A stretch of DNA of 64,000 nt from assembly GCA_937927235.1 (NCBI GenBank), contig CALBCM010000015.1:36377-100376 (forward strand), written 5' to 3'. The translations under genes and the position numbers were made by a program. The notes below the pieces were generated by a model. That model was not told the DNA's origin and ran no database searches. It was given only the letters and a program-made list of their open reading frames with translations. Below are positions 1-8,403 of this stretch, in pieces. The DNA is from an uncultured Johnsonella sp. Its GTDB lineage: Bacteria > Bacillota > Clostridia > Lachnospirales > Lachnospiraceae. The stretch's first letter is position 1. Every line of letters starts with the position of its first letter.

Positions 1-84
1 GGGTCACGGTCCGGTGACTACTATTAAAAGAGAAAAAAAACGCAACATAATATCAGTTTATATAGGCAGAAATATAGATTTACT

Positions 85-1530
85 ATGATAGCTTTATTAC
101 TTACCGACATACCCTTTGAGCAGGACATCAGAGAACTGTTTATGGCATTTTATCCGGGAGAGCATTATATTTATGCAGCTGCTCCCGAGGCGGATATTAT
201 CTTTAAGGGAAAACTGACTGACACGGCAGGAGAGGCGGTATATAGGGCTGAGCTGATTTTCGGCAGATGTCCCGGCTTTAAGGTATGTGATAAAGCCGCT
301 TTTACAACTAAGGTATACGCTTCAAGGATCGACACCAAAAACGAGCTTAAAAGAGCCTTGTATAAGGCTCTCAGCAGGCATACCGGCATAAGCCTGCCTT
401 GGGGAACCCTAACCGGCATAAGACCTGTAAAGCTTGTGAGTGAAATGCTGGAAGCGGGGCTTACAGCCGGACAGGCAAGGGAAAAGCTGAAAAAAACCTA
501 TATTATAAGTGAGGAGAAAGCACTGCTTTGCATAAATACCGCCTTAAATGAGAAAGCGGTATTAAAAAACATTGATTACAGCAGAGGCTGGAGTCTTTAT
601 ATAGGAATACCGTTTTGCCCCTCCACCTGTCTTTACTGCTCCTTCACCTCTTATCCAATCTCAAAATGGGCAGCTAAAAAGGGAGATTATCTACAAGCCT
701 TATGCAGTGAGCTGGAGTATACGGCGGATAAAATGCAGGGCAAGCTGCTGCAGAGCATCTATATCGGCGGCGGCACTCCCACTTCCTTGGAAGCAGGGGA
801 GCTTGACACCTTACTTACTGCACTGAGAAAATACTTTAAGCTGGACAGCCTGCTTGAATTCAGTGTCGAAGCCGGCAGACCCGACAGCATTACCTATGAG
901 AAGCTTGCAGTTTTAAAAAAACACGGTGCGGACCGAATTTCCGTCAATCCTCAAAGTATGAATTTAAAAACCCTGAAGGCTATAGGCAGGCATCACGATG
1001 TGGACAAAGTAAAAGAGGCGTTTGCCATGGCGAGAAAAGCGGGTTTTTTAAATATTAATATGGATGTGATACTGGGACTGCCCGGGGAGGATGTAAGGGA
1101 TGTTGAGCATACCTTTAATGAGCTTAAAAAGCTTGCTCCTGAGAGTATTACGGTTCACTGCCTCGCTTTAAAAAGAGCGGCAAGACTTAACACTCAAAAG
1201 AAAAGCTATAAGAGCACTGATTATGAAATCGTTAAAGCTATGCTTGAAATCAGCAGGCAGTGCTGCGAAGCTATGGGACTTGAGCCTTATTATTTGTACA
1301 GACAAAAAAATATAAGCGGAAATTTTGAGAATGTCGGCTACAGTAAAAGGGGAGCCGAATGTATTTACAATATTCTGATCATGGAGGAAAAGCAGACTAT
1401 AATAGGCTGTGGAGCAGGCTCAACCTCAAAGCTCGTGCTGCCTGAGGAAAACAGAGTCGAAAGGGCTGAAAATGTAAAGGACCCGGCGCTTTATATTACA
1501 AGAATCAAAGAAAAGCTACATATATTATAA
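85..1530 (+). CDS. hemZ: HemZ-type coproporphyrinogen dehydrogenase (radical SAM)
   Basis: 481 residues. This is a radical SAM protein of the oxygen-independent coproporphyrinogen oxidase superfamily, in the HemZ branch found in Firmicutes. The family is associated with oxidative decarboxylation of coproporphyrinogen III in the cytoplasm, though activity of this branch is less certain than for HemN. The iron-sulfur motif CPSTCLYC gives Cys178, Cys182 and Cys185, followed by the glycine-rich YIGGGTPT strand near residue 225. The roughly 165-residue N-terminal extension before the radical SAM core, including LPWGTLTGIRPVKL near residue 104, is typical of HemZ. The ATG at 85 has no strong ribosome binding site, but the N-terminus fits the family. 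It lies just before hisS and aspS, an arrangement common in Lachnospiraceae, and is probably cotranscribed with them. Confidence 0.88.
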   Translation: MIALLLTDIPFEQDIRELFMAFYPGEHYIYAAAPEADIIFKGKLTDTAGEAVYRAELIFGRCPGFKVCDKAAFTTKVYASRIDTKNELKRALYKALSRHTGISLPWGTLTGIRPVKLVSEMLEAGLTAGQAREKLKKTYIISEEKALLCINTALNEKAVLKNIDYSRGWSLYIGIPFCPSTCLYCSFTSYPISKWAAKKGDYLQALCSELEYTADKMQGKLLQSIYIGGGTPTSLEAGELDTLLTALRKYFKLDSLLEFSVEAGRPDSITYEKLAVLKKHGADRISVNPQSMNLKTLKAIGRHHDVDKVKEAFAMARKAGFLNINMDVILGLPGEDVRDVEHTFNELKKLAPESITVHCLALKRAARLNTQKKSYKSTDYEIVKAMLEISRQCCEAMGLEPYYLYRQKNISGNFENVGYSKRGAECIYNILIMEEKQTIIGCGAGSTSKLVLPEENRVERAENVKDPALYITRIKEKLHIL

Positions 1531-1545
1531 AATTTGGAGGAAAAT

Positions 1546-2826
1546 ATGGCACTTATAAAAAATCCTGTAACAGGTATGAGGGATATACTTCCGGATGAGA
1601 TGGAGCTTAGAGATTATCTTATCGGAATTATCAAGCAAACCTATAAAAGCTATGGCTTTACCCCGATAGAAACTCCGGTAACGGAGCATATAGAAAATCT
1701 TTTAAGCTCTCAGGGCGGTGACAATGAAAAGCTTATATTTAAAATTCTGAAAAGAGGGGAAAAGCTGAAGCTGGAAAAGGCAGAGGCTGAAATTGACTTA
1801 ATTGATATGGGTTTAAGATATGACCTCACCCTTCCGCTTGCCAGATATTTTGCTCAAAATTCGGCTAAGCTTCCTTTGCCCTTTAAGGCACTGCAAATTG
1901 GCAGCGTATTTAGGGCAGACAGACCGCAAAAAGGAAGGTACAGGCAGTTTACCCAGTGCGATATAGATATTATAGGAGAAGCGGGAGAGCTGGCTGAGAT
2001 TGAGCTGATTCTTGCGGCTGCCGAAGTCCTTTCACGGATATGCCCGCAAAATAAATTCTGCATAAGACTTAATAACCGGGAAATCTTAAAGGCAATGTCC
2101 GCATACTCGGGCTTTGAAGAAGCTAAAACTCAGGAAGCCTTTATTATACTGGATAAGATGGACAAGATAGGAATTGAGGGAGTAAAAAAGGAGCTTGTTG
2201 AAGCAGGCTACGGCAGAGAAAGCTCGGATAAATATCTGGCTTTAATTCAGGAATTTTCAGCAAGTGATGATTTTGCGGCATTGGCAGGGCTTTTTGAGTC
2301 CAGGCTCTCAGGCTTTATCAGTCAGGACATTATAAAGCGGTTTCTAGATATAATTAATACAGTGATACAATGCCGGACGACAGATTTTAATCTGGTTTTT
2401 GACCCGACTCTGGTAAGAGGCATGGGCTATTATACCGGTACTGTATTTGAAATTTCTATGGAGGGTTTTTCTGGCTCGGTAGCAGGCGGCGGAAGATATG
2501 ACAAGATGATAGGGAGATTTACCGGAAAGGATACGCCTGCCTGCGGCTTTTCAATAGGCTTTGAGCGTATTATAGCTATCTTGACCCAGGGAAATTTCAG
2601 CCCGCCGGAGCAGGCAGAAAAAACGGCAATTTTATATGAAAAGGGTACTGACTGTGCAAGGCTTTCAAATATACTTAAAGCGGCACAAAATCTGAGAAAC
2701 GAGGAAAAAATCGTCCTTGTAGCTCAAATGAATAAAAATAAAAAATTTCAGAAGGAGCAGCTTACTAAGCAAGGCTATAGTGAATTTAAAGAATTTTACC
2801 GTGAGGAATTAAAAAAGGAGAATTAA
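1546..2826 (+). CDS. hisS: Histidyl-tRNA synthetase
   Basis: 426 residues. This class II aminoacyl-tRNA synthetase charges tRNA-His. Visible signatures are the motif 2 region FRADRPQKGRYRQFTQCDID, the histidine-binding signature LVRGMGYYTGTVFE, and the glycine-rich GGGRYD. The upstream TTG at 1534 is in frame, but it overlaps the ribosome binding site TTTGGAGGA. The ATG at 1546, six to eight bases after GGAGG, is therefore the better start. The protein keeps a C-terminal anticodon-binding-like region but is at the short end of the HisRS range. The related HisZ regulatory subunit was considered, but the conserved histidine-binding motifs and the neighbouring aspS favour a true HisRS. Only 15 bases separate it from hemZ and 4 from aspS. 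Confidence 0.9.
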   Translation: MALIKNPVTGMRDILPDEMELRDYLIGIIKQTYKSYGFTPIETPVTEHIENLLSSQGGDNEKLIFKILKRGEKLKLEKAEAEIDLIDMGLRYDLTLPLARYFAQNSAKLPLPFKALQIGSVFRADRPQKGRYRQFTQCDIDIIGEAGELAEIELILAAAEVLSRICPQNKFCIRLNNREILKAMSAYSGFEEAKTQEAFIILDKMDKIGIEGVKKELVEAGYGRESSDKYLALIQEFSASDDFAALAGLFESRLSGFISQDIIKRFLDIINTVIQCRTTDFNLVFDPTLVRGMGYYTGTVFEISMEGFSGSVAGGGRYDKMIGRFTGKDTPACGFSIGFERIIAILTQGNFSPPEQAEKTAILYEKGTDCARLSNILKAAQNLRNEEKIVLVAQMNKNKKFQKEQLTKQGYSEFKEFYREELKKEN

Positions 2827-2830
2827 TTTT

Positions 2831-4615
2831 ATGCCGGAATCAATGCGTGGACTTAAGAGAAGTCATAGATGTGCGGAAGTAATAACTGCCGATACGGGCA
2901 GTGAAGTAACAGTCATGGGCTGGGTGGCAAAAAACAGAGTAAAGGGAGGCATAATCTTTCTTGATTTGCGTGACCGCTCGGGAATCCTTCAAATAATTTT
3001 TGAAGAGGAGCAGTGCGGGGCTGAAATTTTTGCAAAAGCGCAAAAGCTCAGGGCGGAATTTTGCGTGGCAGTGAGAGGAAGACTTGAGAAGCGCTCCGGA
3101 GCTTCAAACAAGGAGCTTATTACTGGAGAGCTTGAGGTAATCGCAAAGGAGCTTCGGATTTTGTCGGAGTCGGAAACTCCACCTTTTCATATAGAGGAAG
3201 GCTCAAAAACCAAAGAAGAATTAAGACTTAAATACAGATACCTCGATTTGAGGCGACCCGATTTGCAAAAAAATATAATAATGAGAAGCAGGATAGCCAC
3301 AGTCACTAGAAGATACCTTTCAGAGCAGGGATTTTTGGAGATAGAAACTCCTACCCTGATTAAAAGCTCACCTGAGGGGGCGAGAGATTATCTGGTGCCG
3401 AGCCGGGTTCACCCGGGCAAGTTTTATGCCCTCCCTCAGTCCCCTCAGCTTTTTAAGCAGCTTCTTATGTGCTCCGGCTATGATCGGTACTTTCAGCTTG
3501 CCCGCTGCTACAGAGATGAGGATTTAAGAGCCGACCGCCAGCCTGAGTTTACTCAGATAGATATGGAGCTGTCCTTTGTAGATGTAGATGATGTAATTGA
3601 GGCAAATGAGGGGCTTATAAAGACTCTTTTTAAAGAAGTGCTGGATGTGGAGGTAGAGCTGCCCATACCGAGAATGACTTATGCTGAAGCAATGGAAAGG
3701 TTCGGAAGCGACAAGCCTGATTTAAGATTTGGAATGGAATTAAAGGACATAAGCGAAATAGCCTCAAAATCCAGCTTTTCAGTATTTAAAAATGCCGTAG
3801 AGGCGGGCGGAGCCGTAAAGGGAATTACTGTAGAGGCTCAGGCAGGCATGCCCAGAAAGAAAATAGATGCGCTCGTGGAATTTGCCAAGGGCTACGGTGT
3901 TAAAGGGCTTGCTTATCTGGCAGTTGAGGCTGGCGGTGGTATTAAATCCTCCTTCAGTAAATTCTTAAGTGAATCCGAGATTAAAGCCGTAATAGCTGCA
4001 ATGGGAGCGAAAGAGGGCGACATTATGTTTTTTGCCGCCGACAGGAAGGCGGTGGTAGCCCAGGTGCTTGGAGCCTTGAGAGTGGAGCTGGCAGCACAGC
4101 TTGGGCTGCTTAATAATCAGGAATATAAGTTTGTATGGATCACCGAATTTCCTTTATTTGAGTTTTCAGAAGAGGAAAACAGATATAAGGCGGTGCACCA
4201 CCCCTTTACCATGTTTATGGAGGAGGACCTGGAGTACCTTGAAAGTGAGCCGGGCAAAGTCAGAGCGAAGGCTTATGATATAGTCTTAAACGGAACTGAG
4301 ATAGGAGGAGGCTCGGTAAGGATTTATCAATCCGACATACAAAGCAGAATGTTTAAAATTCTCGGATTAAGTGAGCAGGCTGCAAAGGAAAGGTTCGGCT
4401 ATCTGCTGGAGGCATTTAAGTACGGGGTTCCACCTCATGCCGGACTTGCCTATGGATTTGACAGAGTGGTAATGCTGATGGCAGGGGCTGAGTCTATAAG
4501 AGATGTTATGGCATTTCCTAAGGTTAAGGATGCTTCGGACCTCATGATAGAAGCACCCGATACGGTAGACGAGGAGCAGCTTAAGGAGCTTTATCTGAAA
4601 ATAGAGGAGGCATAG
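2831..4615 (+). CDS. aspS: Aspartyl-tRNA synthetase (bacterial type)
   Basis: 594 residues, the normal length of bacterial AspRS. An N-terminal OB-fold anticodon-binding domain (about residues 15-110, with GWVAKNRVKGGIIFLDLRDRSG) is followed by the class II catalytic core: motif 2 around FQLARCYRDEDLRADRQPEFTQ and motif 3 near the C-terminus (GLAYGFDRVVMLMAG). The bacterial GAD insertion domain lies between about residues 290 and 410. The protein attaches aspartate to tRNA-Asp; many bacterial species without AsnRS use a non-discriminating form, which cannot be decided here. The ATG at 2831 follows GGAG at 2818. It is the last gene of the hemZ-hisS-aspS run, and no strong terminator is seen in the 110 bases after it. 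Confidence 0.95.
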   Translation: MPESMRGLKRSHRCAEVITADTGSEVTVMGWVAKNRVKGGIIFLDLRDRSGILQIIFEEEQCGAEIFAKAQKLRAEFCVAVRGRLEKRSGASNKELITGELEVIAKELRILSESETPPFHIEEGSKTKEELRLKYRYLDLRRPDLQKNIIMRSRIATVTRRYLSEQGFLEIETPTLIKSSPEGARDYLVPSRVHPGKFYALPQSPQLFKQLLMCSGYDRYFQLARCYRDEDLRADRQPEFTQIDMELSFVDVDDVIEANEGLIKTLFKEVLDVEVELPIPRMTYAEAMERFGSDKPDLRFGMELKDISEIASKSSFSVFKNAVEAGGAVKGITVEAQAGMPRKKIDALVEFAKGYGVKGLAYLAVEAGGGIKSSFSKFLSESEIKAVIAAMGAKEGDIMFFAADRKAVVAQVLGALRVELAAQLGLLNNQEYKFVWITEFPLFEFSEEENRYKAVHHPFTMFMEEDLEYLESEPGKVRAKAYDIVLNGTEIGGGSVRIYQSDIQSRMFKILGLSEQAAKERFGYLLEAFKYGVPPHAGLAYGFDRVVMLMAGAESIRDVMAFPKVKDASDLMIEAPDTVDEEQLKELYLKIEEA

Positions 4616-4668
4616 CTGCAGGCTTTGGACAAAAGTTTCCTTTTTCACAAAAATAATAGAAAATGCTC

Positions 4669-4697
4669 TTGATTCATTTTTTAATAATTATTAAAAT
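4669..4697 (+). promoter_or_regulatory. Predicted sigma-A promoter for the 4727 gene
   Basis: TTGATT (4669-4674), a 17-base spacer and TAAAAT (4692-4697) lie 30 bases before the ATG at 4727. The surrounding sequence is very A+T-rich, so a chance match is possible. Confidence 0.45.
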
Positions 4698-4726
4698 AAA
4701 AATAAATAATTTAAAGGAGGTTTTTT

Positions 4727-5053
4727 ATGTGTATTGTATTTAAGAAATTGGTGATTTTTAGTTTGATTTTAATCGTAATCTCTAGCACATTTTATTCACT
4801 TGATGTAAAGGCTTCCTGTAATCATTCATGGTCTCCTTATACTTTTTATGATTCATATCTTGAGCCACCTAGTAGTATGGGAAAGTGTTTTAAGAGAGTT
4901 ACTGTATCAGTAAGAACCTGTTATAAATGTGGAGATGTCGGCTTTAAAACTATAAAAAAACAGTTGTCTCATAAATTTGTTAATGGGCTCTGTGTAAGAT
5001 GTGGGTGTTTGGCTATGCACATTGTTCAACTCATGCCCAAAGTGATTAGATAA
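4727..5053 (+). CDS. Small secreted cysteine-rich protein, function unknown
   Basis: 108 residues. An N-terminal signal peptide (KK at 6-7, hydrophobic core about 8-25, likely cleavage after VKA near residue 29) is followed by a short domain with Cys pairs: CNH, then CYKCG and CVRCG. These are spaced like a small zinc ribbon of the kind seen in exported clostridial proteins. The start ATG follows a strong AAAGGAGG. A+T content and codon use (TTT, TTA, ATA) differ from the flanking housekeeping genes, suggesting recent acquisition. The C-terminus ends abruptly after the last CxxCGC, so it may be truncated. It is followed closely by a lipoprotein gene and may share its transcript. I do not recognise a named family. 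Confidence 0.55.
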   Translation: MCIVFKKLVIFSLILIVISSTFYSLDVKASCNHSWSPYTFYDSYLEPPSSMGKCFKRVTVSVRTCYKCGDVGFKTIKKQLSHKFVNGLCVRCGCLAMHIVQLMPKVIR

Positions 5054-5071
5054 GCTTTGAGGTTAATAAGT

Positions 5072-5560
5072 ATGTATAGAGAATACTTTTTCGTACTTTT
5101 ATTTTTGCTAAGTTATGCTTTGGTTTCTTGTAAGAGTAATGTATCTGAAAATATGATGGGAAGTGATAAAGACACTGTTTTTGATATAACAGATGCTGCT
5201 TCTTCATCTATTGAAGCAGTAGTATCAAATGAGTATATTGTTTCTTTTGATAATAAGAGTATTCCGGTTGACGGCAGTGGAAATATTACAATTTCAATAA
5301 GTGTATATAACGGAAATCCAGAAAATACCTATTGTACAGCAAGCTGCGACAATGGATATATTGATAAGGCGAAATATCAAAAGAAAAGTATTGACGAGGG
5401 AATTTTTACATATTCTGTGGATAGAAATATGGAGCGTGACAGCATAAAAATACAGGTTACGGATAAAAATCATAAGACATCAACTTGGTACTATAATGTA
5501 CTCAAAAGATTAGACGAGGATGGAAAGGAAGTATATAGAATTACTCAGCTATCTTCATAA
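5072..5560 (+). CDS. Putative lipoprotein, function unknown
   Basis: 162 residues. The N-terminus MYREYFFVLLFLLSYALVSC is a lipoprotein signal peptide with lipobox LVSC, so the mature protein should be lipid-anchored at the outer face of the membrane via this Cys. The rest (SNVSENMMGSD onward) is a Ser/Asp-rich linker followed by a beta-rich domain of about 100 residues with no motif I recognise. A TTG at 5057 is in frame, but it forms part of the ribosome binding site TTGAGG, so the ATG at 5072 is preferred. The gene lies 18 bases after the Cys-rich gene and ends 4 bases before a strong terminator; the two probably form a short exported-protein operon. Confidence 0.55.
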   Translation: MYREYFFVLLFLLSYALVSCKSNVSENMMGSDKDTVFDITDAASSSIEAVVSNEYIVSFDNKSIPVDGSGNITISISVYNGNPENTYCTASCDNGYIDKAKYQKKSIDEGIFTYSVDRNMERDSIKIQVTDKNHKTSTWYYNVLKRLDEDGKEVYRITQLSS

Positions 5561-5564
5561 AACC

Positions 5565-5603
5565 AAGGGGTAGATTCGTAAGGAGAGTCTACCCTTTATT
5601 TTT
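5565..5603 (+). terminator. Rho-independent terminator after the lipoprotein gene
   Basis: A 10-bp stem pairs AAGGGGTAGA (5565-5574) with TCTACCCTTT (5588-5597), including one G.T pair, and runs into TTTATTTTT. Confidence 0.85.
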
Positions 5604-5893
5604 GTAAATGCTTCTAAAAAGGGCAAGCAGATACTTAAAGAGGAATAGATACTGAAACTGTATGTATAAAAATATACTTAATGTCTGCAAAAGCACCGAA
5701 GAAAGCTGGCAATCATGTATGAAAGCCGGTACCGGCGTTTGCTTTACAGTAACCTTAGTAATGAATTATTTGTGAAAGAGTGGAAAAGACCTTATTTATC
5801 TGATACACTATAGCATTATAGCATATTTAGTGCTGGTGACTAAATTTAAACTTATCAGATAGATAAGGTCTTTTTATATACGGAGGTATTTAT
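5604..5893 (+). promoter_or_regulatory. Long structured leader ahead of the two-component system
   Basis: This 290-base gene-free stretch contains two structured blocks. Block one (about 5680-5750) holds the perfect palindrome GCCGGTACCGGC (5725-5736) and nested complementary segments CTGGC/GCCGG and AAAGC/GCTTT. Block two is an almost perfect 22-bp inverted repeat (5784-5805 with 5853-5874, one mismatch) enclosing a 47-base loop that has its own CACTA/TAGTG hairpin. The right arm ends in GGTCTTTTT, so it looks like a terminator placed 19 bases before the response-regulator ATG. There is no room for a promoter after it, so it probably lies in the regulator's mRNA leader and may act as an attenuator. 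No known riboswitch consensus was recognised, and no convincing promoter was located. Confidence 0.5.
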
Positions 5894-6571
5894 ATGAAGA
5901 ATATAAAAGTGCTTGTGGTAGACGATGAAGCAAAGATGAGAAAGCTGGTAAAGGACTTTCTTTCAATTAAGGGCTTCACTGTGGTTGAAGCCGGAGATGG
6001 AGAGGAAGCCCTTGAGATTTTTTATAAGGAAAAGGATATAAAGCTAATCCTGCTTGATGTGATGATGCCCAGGATGGACGGCTGGGAAACCTTAAGGGCG
6101 ATACGGGAGCAGTCGGATTTGCCTATAATAATGCTGACTGCAAGGAGTGAGGAAAGAGATGAGCTGCTGGGCTTTAATCTGGGAGTGGACGAGTATATCA
6201 CCAAGCCCTTCAGCCCCAAGATACTGGTGGCGAGGGTGGAAGCCATACTTAGAAGAAGCAGCGCAAATCAGGAGGAAAAGCTTTCTTCGGGAGGCATAGA
6301 AATTGATAAAACCGCACATCAGGTCACGATAGACGGCAGACCTGTGGATTTAAGCTATAAAGAATTTGAGCTTTTAACCTATTTTATAGAAAATAAGGGC
6401 ATAGCCCTCTCAAGGGAAAAGATACTTAATAATGTATGGAATTATGATTACTTCGGAGATGCAAGGACTATAGACACACATGTGAAAAAGCTCAGATCTA
6501 AAATGGGAGAGAAGGGTGAATACATAAGGACGATTTGGGGCATGGGCTATAAATTTGAGCCTGAGGCTTAA
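5894..6571 (+). CDS. OmpR/PhoB-family response regulator
   Basis: 225 residues. The receiver domain (about 1-120) has the acidic pair D10/D11, the phospho-acceptor Asp55 in LILLDVMMP, a Thr in the IIMLTA strand and Lys in the ITKPF motif. A winged-helix DNA-binding domain of the OmpR/PhoB type follows (about 130-222), with VDLSYKEFELL and the RTIDTHVKKLRSKMG recognition region. The start ATG follows CGGAGG. The adjacent histidine kinase begins 18 bases after its stop, so the two form one operon. The signal is not known. The next gene downstream is ahpC, but a separate promoter appears to serve it, so a link to peroxide stress is only a positional guess. Confidence 0.93.
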   Translation: MKNIKVLVVDDEAKMRKLVKDFLSIKGFTVVEAGDGEEALEIFYKEKDIKLILLDVMMPRMDGWETLRAIREQSDLPIIMLTARSEERDELLGFNLGVDEYITKPFSPKILVARVEAILRRSSANQEEKLSSGGIEIDKTAHQVTIDGRPVDLSYKEFELLTYFIENKGIALSREKILNNVWNYDYFGDARTIDTHVKKLRSKMGEKGEYIRTIWGMGYKFEPEA

Positions 6572-6589
6572 GTCTATATATAAAAAATT

Positions 6590-8167
6590 ATGATAAAACA
6601 TTCTATAAGACTTAGATTAACCGGAATTTTCTTTATTATTATAGCCTTTATGCTGGTTTCAATCTGTATTATTAATTCCTTCGGACTTGAGCTGTTTTAC
6701 CGGCTTGAAAAGGTTAAGGAGCTGCAAAATGCTTATGAAAACATAAATGCCGAGGTGATGGATATTTTGCAGACCCTGTCTCAGACAAGCAGTAATGAAA
6801 CTTTTACAGGTGCGGCGGAGGCTGATGATGCAAATGAAATTCAGAGTATAGATAATAATGCTTCTTTTGTGTACTCAAAAAGACTGAGAGAAATATTAAT
6901 CGAATATTCAAACCGATATAATATAAGCATAATAGTTGTAGACTCAAATGACAAGGCTTTAGTATCTACTGAAAGATACGGAGAGCTGATAATGAAAAGA
7001 ATTAAAGCTGATTTTGTGGGCAATGAAGATAAGCAGAATATAAACAAGCTGTATGAAACTGAGCGCTACGGCATTATATTAAATAATTCGGGAGAAAATG
7101 CTTCTTCATATATAGAGTTTTTGGGCTATTGCAGCGGTGACCAGATACAGGTGATGATGTCAACTCCTATAGCAAATCTCAAAACCAGCGTACTGCTTTC
7201 AAATAAATTTCTGCTCTACATAGGCTCATTAGCTTCGCTGTATGGTATGGCGGCAGTGTTTTTTTTAATGAGGAGAGTGACCAAGCCCATACTTGAGCTT
7301 GCCGATATTTCCGAAAAAATATGTCTTTTGGATTTTGAGGCAAAGTATGAGGGAAGATATGAGGATGAAATAGGAATCCTCGGCAGGAATATGAATCTTA
7401 TGTCTGAAAGGCTCAAATATACGATTGATGAGCTGAAGGCGGCAAATGCCAAGCTCCAGGAGGAGCTTCAGCATAAGGAAAAGATTGATGAAATGAGGCA
7501 GGATTTTATTGCAAATGTTTCACATGAGCTTAAAACGCCTATTGCTTTAATACAGGGCTATGCCGAAGGGCTGAATGTGGGACTTTGCGATGATGAAGAA
7601 AGCAGAAAATACTATACCGAGGTGATAATAGATGAAGCCTCTAAAATGAATCTGATGGTAAAGCAGCTGCTTACTCTGAGTGCACTTGAATCAGGCACTG
7701 CAACTCCCGACATGACAGAATTTGACATGAATGAGCTTATTGAGGGAGTCATGGCTTCTACTAAAATACTGCTTGGTGAGAAAAAGGTAAGCGTCAATGT
7801 TATAACCTCGCCGGGAGCTTTGGTAAAGGCGGATGAATTTAAAATAGAGGAGGTTCTTACCAACTATGTCAGCAATGCTATTAATCATGTAAATGAGGGA
7901 GGCTATATAGAGGTCAAGGTCCGGCAGCTTCCGGAGAGCAAAAGCATTAAAGTCAGTGTCTTTAACACAGGAGGGAGCATACCTGAAGAGGATATTGAGC
8001 ATATCTGGGAAAAATTTTATAAGGTTGACAAGGCACATTCCAGAAGCTACGGCGGAAGCGGAATAGGTCTTTCTATAGTAAAAGCTATAATAGAGGCACA
8101 CGGCGGAAATTACGGAGTTAAAAACAGAGATAACGGCGTAGAGTTCTGGTTTGAGCTGAGAGCCTGA
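6590..8167 (+). CDS. Membrane sensor histidine kinase
   Basis: 525 residues. Two transmembrane segments (about 9-31 and 206-227) flank an extracellular sensor region of about 170 residues. This is followed by a HAMP linker (about 228-280), a coiled coil, the HisKA dimerisation domain with SHELKTP (phospho-acceptor His312), and a HATPase domain with N-box (NYVSNAINH) and G-boxes (GGSGIGLSI). It should autophosphorylate His312 and pass the phosphate to Asp55 of the upstream regulator. The extracellular region has no cysteine pairs or recognised ligand fold. The ribosome binding site is weak. The gene ends with TGA at 8165, followed by a 236-base intergenic region. Confidence 0.93.
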   Translation: MIKHSIRLRLTGIFFIIIAFMLVSICIINSFGLELFYRLEKVKELQNAYENINAEVMDILQTLSQTSSNETFTGAAEADDANEIQSIDNNASFVYSKRLREILIEYSNRYNISIIVVDSNDKALVSTERYGELIMKRIKADFVGNEDKQNINKLYETERYGIILNNSGENASSYIEFLGYCSGDQIQVMMSTPIANLKTSVLLSNKFLLYIGSLASLYGMAAVFFLMRRVTKPILELADISEKICLLDFEAKYEGRYEDEIGILGRNMNLMSERLKYTIDELKAANAKLQEELQHKEKIDEMRQDFIANVSHELKTPIALIQGYAEGLNVGLCDDEESRKYYTEVIIDEASKMNLMVKQLLTLSALESGTATPDMTEFDMNELIEGVMASTKILLGEKKVSVNVITSPGALVKADEFKIEEVLTNYVSNAINHVNEGGYIEVKVRQLPESKSIKVSVFNTGGSIPEEDIEHIWEKFYKVDKAHSRSYGGSGIGLSIVKAIIEAHGGNYGVKNRDNGVEFWFELRA

Positions 8168-8171
8168 AATT

Positions 8172-8186
8172 TTATAGTGATTATGC
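8172..8186 (+). promoter_or_regulatory. PerR-box-like site upstream of ahpC (weak)
   Basis: TTATAGTGATTATGC matches 11 or 12 of the 14 defined positions of the Bacillus PerR box (TTATAATnATTATAA). It lies immediately after the kinase stop codon and about 85 bases upstream of the predicted ahpC promoter, which is far for direct repression. In A+T-rich DNA such matches arise by chance. Confidence 0.2.
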
Positions 8187-8256
8187 ATAGTTGAAACTGA
8201 TAATAATTCCTAATATTATATATAAAGATGAATTTAAGCAAATTCTAATTTAGCTC

Positions 8257-8285
8257 TTGCATATCTGTAAATTATGTGATAAATT
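8257..8285 (+). promoter_or_regulatory. Predicted sigma-A promoter for ahpC
   Basis: TTGCAT (8257-8262), a 17-base spacer and TAAATT (8280-8285), with an extended TGA just before the -10. This predicts a leader of about 110 bases before the ahpC ATG. The rest of the 8168-8403 gap holds only A+T-rich sequence. Confidence 0.45.
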
Positions 8286-8403
8286 TTCTGTAGCGTCAAA
8301 TTAAATTTGTTGCGGTTTAAAAGTGCTTAGAAATTTGAGCTGCTGCATAGATAATATATTTTATATTAATTTTATTTTCAATTTTGAAAGGAGATTTTTT
8401 ATT

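Noticed and set aside
3..18. GTCAC...GTGAC hairpin at the window edge
   Set aside because: Only a 5-bp stem without a T-run; the upstream gene is outside the window, so it cannot be judged.
1546..2826. HisZ (regulatory HisRS-like subunit) instead of HisRS
   Set aside because: The histidine-binding and motif 2/3 residues of true HisRS are kept, and the neighbours are hemZ and aspS rather than his biosynthesis genes.
7691..8188. Minus-strand open frame of 165 codons
   Set aside because: Antisense to the catalytic part of the histidine kinase; composition is a shadow of the real gene.
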